Positions 27,173 to 38,400 of a stretch of 64,000 nucleotides of DNA are shown here, one piece after another. Location: NCBI GenBank assembly GCA_013396755.1, contig VWZF01007822.1, forward strand, positions 1,551,944-1,615,943, written 5' to 3'. Made by a program: the position numbers and the translations under genes. The DNA comes from Sclerurus mexicanus (taxonomy: Eukaryota; Chordata; Aves; Passeriformes; Furnariidae). The number at the start of each line of letters is the position of its first letter. Within the stretch, counting starts at the first letter, position 1. Under the pieces are notes generated by a model, which saw nothing but the letters and a program-made list of their open reading frames with translations, was not told the origin of the DNA and ran no database searches.

Positions 27173-27750
27173 CATGATACTGGTTACACAAGAAGCTTAC
27201 TTGAGCATGAAATCCAGCCAACTGCTAAAAATCGTATGACATTGAATATGGATGTAGAGATAAAGGGAAGGAAGAAGAAAGTCTGCGGGGGAGTATCACA
27301 GTTCAGCAGCAAGCAAAGAAGAATACAAAGAGGAGAATAATGTTTTATGTGTGTTCTGTTAAAGAACATAATGGCCTAGTTCTAAAAGAAAAAAGCTCCT
27401 GTTCCAGCTCAGGAGCCCAAGTAACCACCTCCAGGAACAACTTGGGGCTGAGGCACTGCAAGGTGGGTTGTTGCTGAGGAGGACAGAGTGCCTTCAGGGC
27501 TCTTGGATGCTGGTCCTCTTCCCACGTGTTGATCTTCTCAAGGCAGCAAAGTTTTGTGTGGATAAACAGGAATTTCTTGGTCTTGGTCACATTCCTGTTT
27601 TTTGAAACGTGCAGGTGTGAGAGAGATCTCTGTGCCTATGGCAAGCTGAAGTTCAAATAGAGGAGTGTTTTTTCTTACAGCTTAAAATTTCATGAGCTGT
27701 TATTGTCCCTTCAGTTAGAGGGTGATAGGACTTTATACATCAAAAAGAGG

Positions 27751-27790
27751 AAAGGCTATTTCTTCTTAGGAAAGGCTATGTCTTCTTAGG
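27751..27790. repeat. Two-copy 20-bp tandem duplication
   Basis: AAAGGCTATTTCTTCTTAGG at 27751-27770 is followed directly by AAAGGCTATGTCTTCTTAGG at 27771-27790, with one mismatch. It is a recent local duplication. Confidence 0.95.
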
Positions 27791-30032
27791 ATGGAAGTCA
27801 GATGATAATTTCCAATTTACTTTTTTAAAATTCTCAAAGAAATGTACATAAACATACACACTGTTTTATTTTATTTCCAACTATTCAGACGGTGGTAAGA
27901 GCTGGGATGATTTTTATTTATGTTTCCTCCCATCAGCTGAATTCAAAGCAATTGGAATTCTATCTACAGATTTATTTTCATGCAAAGAGGCTGAATGGGA
28001 GTTAAAGGTTACAGTTTCAACCAAACTTTCTTCAGAAAGAGTTCCTGAGCTCAAGGTGGGCGGTTCTCATCAAAAGCAAAGGTGCTAAAATAGTGCAGGA
28101 AGCAGAAGACACGGATCCTGTCATGCTGTCCTTGACAGGTCTGTTCCATGTCTGAATAGACACACACACAAACTACCCTGTGATAACAACTGCTTCCAGC
28201 AGAGCAGTACAAGTCTCTCTGTGTTTTTGCCCTTCTTCCCTCACAGATACTAAAGCTCCTTTTCCCATTTTACCCTAAACCTGTGTTTTCCCTGTCTTCC
28301 CCATCTGTTTCCTTCAAAATACTCCCTCCTACAGTACTGGAAGCTCTTTGCAGTTTACTGGTTCCTTTAGTCCTTTGAGCTTTGGGGGTGTTTTTTTTTT
28401 TCCTTTTCTAGTGTTTTTTTATTCAGACAAATAAAGTAGTCCCAAATCAGCAGAGGTTTGGAAAAGCAGATTGTCACGCTAAGGAAGGCCCTGGGCTGCA
28501 TCATTCCCACTGATAACCCCCCTCAGCACTCATAACATTTGAAACTTCCTCAGAATTATTCAGTAAATAAATGTTAATTATTTCCCTGCTAACCTGAATC
28601 TAGTGTAGTAAACAGGGGTTTGGAGACAAAAGAGGTGGTTCAACACTTCAACCAGAAACAGGAAACCAACAGTGTCCCCTTCTTTGGTCATTAGACCAGA
28701 ATTTTCCAGAGCAAAAATCTGCAAATTAGACCACTACATCCTCTACCAGAAGCCCTAGTGTCTGTGGTGGAGCTCAGTCCTGTTCACCTATGAGACCAGC
28801 TCCACTCAGTTTATAAACCTAAGACCTCTTGTTTGTGCAGTTACTTAATCACTGTGAAACAGCACATTACTGTTGTCACATGGCTATACTAAGAGGAATA
28901 TTTAAAAGGAAAAAGAGCTTAAGGGTAAGATAGGGTTTGGTGATCTGCCAAGCTGAAAATAGCATTTAACAGGCTTTTAATCTATTTCATAGGTTATTGT
29001 CCCCATGAGTGCTGTTATAGTCTGCAGATAAGAAAAATGAGAACAAAGGGTTATTTTCACTTACAATTCAGCAGCTGCTGGTATTATTACTGTGTCATTG
29101 GTAATCAAACAGAGGTACACTAATAATTGTATCCCTTAAAATACAGTGTGCAGTAAATATTTGTTGATTTAAAAATAAGCAGGCTGTAGAAATTAGAGTG
29201 CTCTTTCTGTCAAAGTTAGCAGATTAAATGCTCACAGAGCCAAGCACCACCACGAGAGAAATGCCTGGCATTTGTGGAAGATTTTGTTGATCTCTGCAAG
29301 ATTACTCAGGTCTGTTTGCACCAGGGAGAAAAGTAGATGTTTGAAGTAAAAATGCAATTAAAAATCAAAATTAAGCACATGTTTTTGCTTTTGAATCCTA
29401 ATTTGTAGATAGTACGTAATATACTGTTTTATACCTTAGAGATAGGCAATTACCAAAATAACCCTCTTCTTGAATCCATTTGACTTGCTGTAATTACCAG
29501 AATACACAAGGTATGAGCCAGAAAACTTTTTTATCTTCCTGCTCATCACTTTGCTCAGGACGGAGAGCAAGGCTTTCTTCACATGCTGCAGAGGACAGGC
29601 AGGTGGCCCAACAAGATGATTTTATCCATATTCAGCAGCACAGGGGAGCTGCTGGAGACTTTGTTTTACCTTGTAAGGACAGGGGAAGGGAAAAGAGAAT
29701 TTCCTTTGCTTGCAATTTTGCCTCTTCCACAGAAAAAGTCATAATGTGGGTTGAGACAGCAAGATATCTTGTCCTTAATGTCTGACAGTTGTCTCCTTAG
29801 GACTTGATCATTCTGCTTTTGAGTGTTGCACCCTGGAGAACCTGAAACAAGAAAGGTGCATTCTGTGTGCATAGTGCAGACTTAGAGGGTTGGACAGACC
29901 TGAGCAGAGAGAAGTGATGCTGAGGAGATGGGAAGTGTTTTATCTTTGTTGCACAGCAGGATACAAAGGGCATGAGTGAATTTAACTTAATGTTAGATGT
30001 CTACTGTGCAGACTTCACCACTAGAGCTGTCT

Positions 30033-30076
30033 AGAGTCAACAAGAATCTGGCATTTCTAGTGCCTGTGTTGACTCT
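30033..30076. repeat. Imperfect hairpin with 10-bp perfect arms
   Basis: AGAGTCAACA (30033-30042) pairs exactly with TGTTGACTCT (30067-30076). Inside, GGCA (30050-30053) can pair with TGCC (30061-30064) around a 7-nt loop, with an asymmetric internal loop between the stems. It is shorter and less paired than a usual microRNA precursor, so I annotate it only as an inverted repeat. Confidence 0.7.
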
Positions 30077-30534
30077 TTCTCATTCAGGAGAGGATGCAAA
30101 GAACTATCTCAGGGAACAAAGATGAGTTTTGCTTATACTTATACCCTGTTTCTGTCCAGTAACAGCAAAGGAAACACATAATAACTAGCTCAGATGAGTT
30201 AGTTCATTCTGGAAGTGTGAGAAATTTTTAGACTTTATCTTATTTTCAGAAGTACATTAAGCACATATAAGCCTATTTGTTGCTAGCAGTCATCAGGATT
30301 TATGTTCTGAAAAGTACTGCACACTTACAAAAATGTTACCCAAACATGACTTGGACTGGTCAAATGGTAAAACAGGCACAGCTCTGAGCCACAGCCTGCT
30401 TGAACAGTGACTTGACTCTCCAAGCGGTATCACACTGTCCAAACAGTGTAATAGCAGAAAGTCTGGCTATTTTGATTTATGAGGTTTCTTGTAAAGACCT
30501 TGAAATACTTAGGGGGGAGGTGTCTTTGAACATT

Positions 30535-30620
30535 TATAATAATAATAATAGTGATAATAATAGTAATAATATTTAGGAGGTGTTTGAAAATATTATTGTT
30601 GTTTTGTTGTTGCTATTATT
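30535..30620. repeat. AAT-type trinucleotide tract followed by ATT/TTG-rich tract
   Basis: An imperfect (AAT)n run with G interruptions covers 30535-30572. It is followed by a short unique spacer and a TATTATTGTTG-like run at about 30590-30620. The two halves are partly complementary, so a fold-back is possible. This is ordinary low-complexity DNA. Confidence 0.8.
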
Positions 30621-33600
30621 GAGCAGTAGGTTCCAGACAGTGTTTCAGCTGTGCTCCAAGCTGTGTGCAACAGCCACTACAACTTTATGTAGCTAGGGAT
30701 TTATGCCCTTAATCACCCTTTGATTTTGTAAGTGAGGAAGGTTCAGACAGTAATAAACTGAATCTGAGCTACACATCTGCTTTTTCAAGTAGTGTTTGGT
30801 GCAGGGGCAACACTGACAGATTTCATTACAGCCACCGTTGCAGGCGTTGATGTATTAACACTGTCATCTCACATGCAGTCTGGATGAGAGAGCCCTTGAG
30901 TGAAGCTGAGAGCTCCTGATACCAACGTGGCAAATGATTCAGCACAGATCATTATATGCACTGGCCTGTTATCTCCTCGACGATGTGTGAGGCTGCGAGT
31001 GAGCTGTCTCCTTGGTTCATTATTTATTTTTCCTTAGCTCGGGGTTCTGCCAGTCGAGCATCCTGGAACAGAGCCGAGGAGCCGTTTTGGATACAGCTCG
31101 GTGCGTGGAGGGAGCGATGTGAGATCATGACACTCACAGTGTCTCCCCTCACACTGGAGTACTCACCCTCTGCCTCTGCAGTAGCAGGAGGGCAGGGATG
31201 TCACAGGACATCGCGCTGGGAAGAATGGATGACTGGCTATCTGTTGTTTCTGCCAAGGCTTTTACTGGGGCCATTTAGCAGGCTCTGCAGTCTGGTGTTC
31301 CAGAAAGATTGTGATCATCCTGAGCATCTATTGCATCTTACATCTGAGCAAGTTTAAGCTCTTTGGCAAGCATTAGGCCTTTCCCTGCTCCCTGCAGATA
31401 AGCTAAATTAGCTCTGTTTTGTAGTTTGGCAAAGTATAACAGTGAGATGAGGTCATTTTCCTCAGGTCATGTTTGAAAAGTGGTAGCAGAACTGGGAGAG
31501 AAATTGTCCCACCTGCCACAGTGTTCCAGCCACCCCAGAAATGAACCCCACCAGGCTGGAGATTCTGGGACCTGCAGGTGAGTATTTAAGGAAAATCACC
31601 ATGGTAAGAACTGTGAGCACAGGATTATAGAAGCATTTCATGCAAATTGCTTAGACAGGAATTGGTGCTCCAAGTGCACTGTGCAGCACATTGGGGGCCA
31701 CCCATGGGCTGGTGCCACCAGTGCCACCACTGTTGTAGCGCATCCCCGTGGGGACTGCAGCAGGGATCAGCCATTGGGCATCTCAGGCTCCTCTGTGTGT
31801 GCTTCACCTCCTGGACTTCAGCACTGCCTGAAAATACATAGTCCTCCTCAGTATGGACAGTCCCTTGGCTCCTATAAACTTATAGCACAGTCTTATTCAG
31901 TGGAAATAGGCCATGTGAGTCTAGCCAAGAGTCTGATTTGTACCTCTCACAATAGGCTTTAGCTTTAAAAAGCCAGGGTTTTTCCGCTTGTCAAAAAAAG
32001 CAGACAAAAGCTCAGTCTCTGACAAGTGCTCTCTGCAAGCTCCAGCAGCTATTTCATTTCAACTTTGCCCATGAAGAAAACTGTGTTGTAGAGCAAGGTG
32101 GGGATAACTTGTGTCAAAAGCTTTTTAAAAGTTACTTTGAAAGCACATTTCATCTTCAGAATTTAAGTGGCTTATCCAACTTGTGGCAAGTGGAATCAGC
32201 TTTCCTAATATTGATGTGTGGTGTCCCTCAGCTAGTCTCCAAAATCTTTTCAGCTGAGGCAGCAGTTTTGGGGACAGCAGAAGAGCCAGCCTGGAGCTAA
32301 TATTGCTGAGAATGTGTGTGTCATGACATGCCACAGCCCCATGGAGGGTGTGGAGGTGCCAGCATTTCACATTTTTCCCTGCTGTCTCTGGAGACCAAAT
32401 CTGAGCCTGGATGTACAGCAGGAGGTGAGGCTGATGGACTTATCTGAGCCCCTGTGCTGCCAGAGCACAAACTTCCAGGAGGTTTGGCGTTTTGTTTCAG
32501 GTGGAAGAAATAAGGATATCTGGCATCATAAGGACGTTTCAGCTGAGAATTCATAGTGAAACAGCCTGGAGACACTTGTACACATCCCACTGCATTCTGC
32601 ATGGCTGGACCTACTGTTACAAACTCTATTGTGAGTAAGGTTAGTTCGCTTCCTAAGTGTTGTCTACAATCCCTTTCTTTCCCAGCCAAAGCCGCCCAGA
32701 TGCCAGTGTGTGCTGGGTATGGGGGATTATTGATGAAAGCTGAGCAAGACACCACATATAGTGAGCTAATTAGAGGGATCCCAAAACGGTGAATATCCAT
32801 GAGCGTGGTAAAATATGGATGAATAGAGCCCAGGGGAGTATATTCTCAAATCAGACATGCAGCTTGCATTGAAAGTGGAGGAGAAGCTGCATAACTGAGC
32901 TCTGCACATCAAGTTGAAATCTCTTTCTGTACACATTAAGGCTGATTGTTTACTGAAAACATCACACAGCTCATTCGATAAAAGCAGCAAATAATCATTG
33001 TTTGTATAGAGTTGATGGGGAAATGTACATGTACCACACTTCAACAACTCCCCTAGTGCTGTTAGGGCATTTGTCTATTTTTACACCAATTTAAAAAGTG
33101 CAGTCCCTGAAGGTCACTCTTCAGGAAAGGCCTTAATTAAGATTTCTGCCTGCAGCAAATTGTATGAAGTATAATACATCACGCTGTAGCAACCCAGATA
33201 CAGATCATTGGCTACCTTGATCCAGTCATGTGGTATGAGCAAATATTACCATTTTCTTATCATCAAGAATCATTTTACAACATCAATAAAAAATTAGCAG
33301 CATCCTGGTTTTCTTGAAATGTCCATGAAAAGACAGAAAAATATCTGCCATTCAGGCTGAATAAAGCATTCAGTAAGGGAATGAAGGTCAAATGGAGACA
33401 TATACTTTACTGACAGAAAAATGCAAATCTTCTTTGCATCATAAATATTAAAAACAATACTGTTTAAAAGGTCTAATTTATTTTTATTGAATTAATTTCC
33501 TTCCATCTGTTTTTCTGCTCTTTCCCTCTGGAGCTCCAAGGGCTATTCTTCCCAAATCAAGGACAAATCCTCTCTGCCTGCCAAGCCTGAAAGTTGTTTG

Positions 33601-33809
33601 GATGCATTTCCAAATCAGAACTTTTAAGCCCTTTTATCCAAAGCACCCAGACCTCTAGCTGTGGTCAAAGACAAAAGCACCTATGAAGTGCTGCATTCCT
33701 AAGTCCACCTCTTTAACCCCCTCCACTCTCACTTCAAACCTTCCCCTGCAGTTCTTTATGGGAGAGCCCCTGTGCATTCACAAGACTGCAGATACACACA
33801 AAAGCCACT
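30621..33809. other. Unique DNA with a CpG cluster and overlapping chance frames
   Basis: This region contains the CpG-rich block annotated separately at 30970-31120. It also holds the longest open frame of the window (minus 32321-32800, 159 codons). That frame overlaps plus frames of 80 and 78 codons (32314-32556, 32556-32792) and has no recognisable domain, signal peptide or family motif. Its length is near what chance gives for the longest frame in 64 kb. The 33.1-33.6 kb stretch is AT-rich and empty. Confidence 0.45.
30970..31120 (+). other. Local CpG cluster with a candidate 63-nt cassette exon
   Basis: Ten CpG dinucleotides occur between 30978 and 31116, while CpG is scarce in the rest of the window. 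Inside, 31038-31100 is preceded by a pyrimidine-rich acceptor-like TTATTTATTTTTCCTTAG and followed by a donor-like GTGCGT. The enclosed 63 nt is a multiple of three and has no stop codon in any of its three plus frames. The sequence facts are direct. That it is an exon is inference, and a small unmethylated regulatory element is an equally good reading. A 133-codon plus frame (30956-31357) also spans it, without recognisable homology. Confidence 0.3.
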
Positions 33810-34167
33810 ACTCCAGAGACAGCTGCAAGATCATTTGCTCTCTACAACTACCTGAAAAGAGGCTGTAGTGGGGTGTAGGTTGGGCTCTCCTTCCAGGTAA
33901 CAGGATGAGAGGAAATGCCCTCAAGCTGCATTATTGGAAGTTTATATTGGATATTGGAAAAAAGATTATACACAGAAAGGGTGGTTAGACACTGAAACAG
34001 GAGATCCAGGGAAGTGGTGGAATGATCATCTCTGTAAGTGTTCAAAGTGCCTGTGGATGTGGTATCTGGGGACATGGTTTAGGATTGACACACAGTGGTG
34101 CTAGGTTAACAGTTGGACTCAATGATCTTAGAGGTCTTTCCAGCCTTAGCAGTTCTGTGATTCTAGG
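33810..34167 (+). mobile_element. CR1 retroposon, best preserved copy, about 355 bp
   Basis: The sense strand shows the CR1 order: 'TTGCTCTCTACAACTACCTG', 'GGTAACAGGATGAGAGGAAA', 'TTATATTGGATATTGG', 'GGGAAGTGGTGGAATGATCA', 'GGACATGGTTTAGGATTG', 'GTTGGACTCAATGATCTTAG' and the terminus TTCTGTGATTCTAG. The first 250 bp corresponds to the end of ORF2 (reverse transcriptase protein) plus the short 3' UTR. The reading frame is interrupted and the 5' part of the element is missing, so it cannot move. The 75-codon minus frame at 33848-34075 is an antisense shadow. The left edge is approximate. Confidence 0.93.
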
Positions 34168-35379
34168 AGCAGTGCCATAACAGCCATCCCTTTCAAGTTT
34201 TAAGATTTCCATTTCTGTTCAGCAGCAAATCTTTCAATTTTGCTTCTGTCTGTGCACTGTCATCCAAATAAATATTTTAGTTCCTGTCCTAAATAAATTA
34301 TTTTCATAGTGAAAATGAGTCTATTTTGGATGGCTCTTACTCCTCAAGAGGAATGCTCATTAGTTGGAAGAACGTAAGTACTCACCTGTTGTTGATCATG
34401 GTGCCTGTGAAACCACAATCCTATTACAAGGAGTGAGGAACACAGAGGTGCTTATTAGTGAAAATGGTGAGTGGTTTAATTAAATATGAATTAAACCCAG
34501 CTATTGCTCTCAAGTTTCATATGTTGACTTATTAGGGACACTTGAGTCAGGGACAGGGAACTAGAAAAATTCGCACAACTACTGATCCTGTTTCCACCCC
34601 CCCACCCCTCACCCCCCCAAATTGCAAGGTAGATTCAAACCAAGCCCCTGTGGTGGGTTGATCATGGAGTTTGTTTTCTGCTGGAATTAGCTGTCAACAA
34701 GCTGAATTTGTTAGGAGGTCACCAGCAAGTCTTCTAAAACGTCTGGTGTTCTTAGAATGACTGAGAAAGGCAAGGAGGAATGTGCATTCATAGGGACTGT
34801 TATCTGCATGGGGCTGTATCCTAAGCCCAAGCTCTATCACTTCTCTGAATTGCAGAGAGATTGCTACTTGCTCTGCATAATGTGAGCACTTGAAAGGAAA
34901 AGATAGAAAAAAATCTTCTTAGTCTGTAAATCTGTAACTTATTCTAATGTAGTTTTCCTTTTTTATTTGTTTTGAAGGAAAGGCTTTCTTATTACCAGCT
35001 GACAAGTCAGTGAAGAGTAAGTTAGTGTTGTAGCCTTGTTCATCGTAAGAGGCTGGTAATCAGCCACCCCTAGAGTCCTGGTAGCATTTACTATTGCATC
35101 TTTTTAAGGCATGGAAGCATATGTGGCCTTGAGAAGGTGAGGGTGAATAATAGCAGTATTTAAAACATGTCTGTCTTTAAACACAAAACAGACAGTATTC
35201 TTCCTTTCCTGATATGCAAAATGCTCCTGTGATGCAAAGCAGTTAGAAACAGATGACAGTAGCATTTCAAAGCAGTCATCACAGCAGCCTAACTACTTTC
35301 TTATCTTTCTTTCATCACTTCACTGTCATGTTGAGGGAGGGTTTTAGTAAATGACATGCTACCAGAAAGACAAATGGCA
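34168..35379. other. Unique non-coding DNA
   Basis: No gene or mobile element is recognised apart from the C-rich tract at 34594-34618. Confidence 0.5.
34594..34618 (-). other. C-rich tract with G-quadruplex potential on the minus strand
   Basis: Runs of seven, four and seven C (CCCCCCC, CCCC, CCCCCCC), separated by one to four bases, lie within 25 bp. The minus strand therefore has enough short-looped G runs for a G-quadruplex, because each seven-G run can supply two triplets. The motif is seen directly. Folding is inference. Confidence 0.6.
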
Positions 35380-35394
35380 GATAGATAGATAGAT

Positions 35395-35491
<97 letters not shown>
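35380..35491. repeat. (GATA)n tetranucleotide array, about 28 units
   Basis: A nearly perfect GATA/TAGA array of 112 bp has one interruption, GATGATA at about 35392-35398. On the minus strand it reads as a Leu-Ser-Ile-Tyr repeat in an open frame at 35315-35545, which is purely a product of the repeat. GATA arrays are common, highly variable microsatellites in vertebrates. Confidence 0.98.
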
Positions 35492-38400
35492 GAAAGTCTT
35501 CACATGAACAGGAGGCAGTTTACCTGTGACTTTCTTGCATGTCACTTTTCAAACAGATTTTCAAGGATTTTTTTCTCCCCTTTGCAGCCGAATGAGAGAA
35601 ATATAGCCTGCACATGAAAGATAATATTGTCCTGGGAAATATCCAGTGGATTAATGTATTTCTACTGAAGCTAGCAGGAAATTGTGTTTCAGTTCGTGCT
35701 TATGCACTTATTGTGAATACGTCATATTGAGAACAATTTGTTAAACAAGAAACATAGGGTGTTAAAAAATCAAAAGGGACAATAAACTGGGAATGTCAGG
35801 TTCTATAATAGGCTTGATGTGTATCTGTATTGTCAATAACCCTGATGCCAATGACTGACTCCCTTCATTCTTGTTTTATAACAAAGCAAAGAAGACTGTG
35901 GTTTTGTGAGTTATTTCTGGTACATCTCTAAGATTTTCTATACAAATTATTCCAGTGCTGTACTCTAGCAAACAGCCTTTTGATGACATCATTATAGACA
36001 ATTAGTTCTATAACTTAATTAAGTTACAGAGCTTTATCTGTAATGCAGTTACTCATGAGCAAGGTTTGTCTTTGGGATGGGAAAACTCTGAGCATGAACA
36101 GGAGCCATGAGAGTCAGGTCTGAGTCAGGGATCTTAGGGCACAAGGGATGGATGGCCAGAGTCAGTCAGAACCCAGGGAGATGGGATCACTAAGTTATAA
36201 TAAATGATGTACCCAGAGTCATTCACTTACATATGGCTGGGATTTTGTGGAAAATGGCTCCCTTTTTTATCATTTTTGATTAAGCTACAACAATGTTCAT
36301 TCCCTAACTGTAGAACGTACTCCTGTTGGGACCTCAGACTTACTCACTGCTGCAGCTGGATCAGATGTTTCCATAGCCACCACCTGCCTCTGTGCAGGAG
36401 CCTTCCTAGGATTTTGTAAGCTTATTCAACATCAAGGGGCCTTGACAGCATGCAATTAAAGCCTCTCCTACTTACAAAAACAGTCCTTGCCCTTTGGGTG
36501 TAAATTTTATGTGTGTGTGGTGTATGTGTATGCATACACTCATACATACATATATATATACATAAATATAAAAATGTGAAGTCAAGGTAATCCAAAGTAA
36601 CAAAAGAGCAGAGAGTGTGGTTCTCTTCTTTTTCTTTTGAAAGTTAAATATTTTGCTTCAAACCACTGCCAGCAGATCTGCATTGGCACTTTGAGCTCTG
36701 AGTGTTTATGCTGGGGTCTGTGTCAGTGTAGGGTACTGGTTCCGCTCTGTAGGTGACACCTTTAAGTGAGAATTCTTCCTGCTACTGAAGTGTCTGATTC
36801 TGTTTCCATGGAAACCAAGGTCAGATTACACAAGAAAAGGTTAGAGGATGTTTTCCCCTAATTATTTTAAAATCTTACCTTATTTTTTTTCCTGCTGTCC
36901 ATTTTCATAGAAGAGAAAGTAAATATGTTCTGTTTCTACCTATTACTTATGTAGCACCACCTATATGTGGGTATACACAAACACACACTCATATATGTAT
37001 ATGATGAATCCTCTACAAAGTTTACATTTAACAGAGATAATCTTAACTTCAGGTATTTTTTCTTGTTTGCCTATCTGTCTTCAGCTTTAGAAGCATAACA
37101 AGAAATATGATTCAATGAAACGTGAGCAGCACCAACATCCCCAAGTTGTAATAGTGCTTGTGTAGTTTTGACTGCTCAGCAGTTGAGACAAATTACTTTG
37201 ACATTGCAAGTAAACTAATTACTCCAGGCCAGGGTTGCTGCACCACACAGGGCAGTTGCTAGCACCATTTCCCAACTGCATCATCAGGTATGTTCAGCCT
37301 TTGATCATTCTTCCTTCCTTCCATGGGAAAAATGGCATATAACTAAGAGGCCCGAGAAAAAACAAACTCTGCCTGCTACTCAACAGTTTGGAAATATAGC
37401 ACTGAGAAAGTGGCCCATGTCCCCACTGGAAAACAGACTGGAAAAGCTGTCACCACAAGAAATAGTTTAATAGAGCTGATAGCGTATGCAATTTTATGTG
37501 GTTGTGATGGGTTCTGTCTCAGCTAACATTAGGCACAGGATCCAAAGAACTTTCTGCAGTAAAATGGTAAGGGAGACAGATACTTCCAGAGAGAGTCTGC
37601 CCTGTCCTGAGACAGAAGCATTCAAGACAATTAGCTTAAAAATTGACCTTCCAGGTGGATAAGACTAGACAGTAGGGTAGGATTTCAGATATAGACACTG
37701 AACAGTACATAAGAGGAATGGATAGAAATGGCACATACATTGAAAAATCCTCCTTGCAAATATATCTGTATTGGAACCAATGTTAAACACCAGAGCTGGC
37801 CTTCAAAAATGTAATGTCTCACATTAGCTGCATCTCTTATTTACTCTTCTTGTATTCTTTTATGACAAAATGAAAATATTTTTATAGATCTGTCCATTCA
37901 GAATCTTTCTCTTTCCTGAATAAAACAGTAAAATGCCTTTTCCATGAAAAAAACCCAACTGATTTTTGGAAGGAAAAAAAAATCAGAAAAAAAAAAAGAT
38001 AAAGCTTTGCCTCTGCTTTCATGCTGGCTGGCAGGAATTTTTATACCTTGGCTTTTTATTTTATCCTGAAACTCATATTGCTATCAAGGGCACACTCTAC
38101 ACGGCAGTCAGTGTATAAAAAAGCAATTAAATTCCTCCTGGGTGTCAAAAAGTAACCTGGCTGTCAGCACTGAATGTGCAGACAATTCCACATCAGTCAG
38201 TGATATCAGAGATGTGACCAAGTGAACAACGTAAGAGAAATGAATGTAAAGGTCTGACACTTGAACCCATGTAGGTTCCTTAAGTTTATATCCAACCAAG
38301 GGAATGGTTGTTTGGATAAAAGTTTTTGAGAGGGAGGATAGAGGCTGTGGGTGTTTTCACATGCCAGGGTTCTAGTTGGTGTGAAGCAAGGAGACAAGTA

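Larger units (their letters stand above)
26133..30534. other. Unique non-coding DNA
   Basis: No gene is recognised. It contains a TG microsatellite (27150-27172), a 20-bp tandem doublet (27751-27790), T-tracts near 28391-28425, a 44-nt hairpin (30033-30076) and a motif-dense AT-rich block at about 28920-29230 that could be conserved regulatory DNA. Open frames are at most 101 codons (plus 29480-29785) and are unrecognised. Confidence 0.5.

Noticed and set aside
32321..32800. Longest open frame, 159 codons on the minus strand
   Set aside because: No recognisable domain or family, overlapping plus-strand frames, and a length close to the chance maximum for six frames of 64 kb.
35315..35545. 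Minus-strand frame with a Ser-Ile-Tyr-Leu repeat
   Set aside because: It is simply the GATA microsatellite read in one frame; a four-base unit free of stops gives this automatically.
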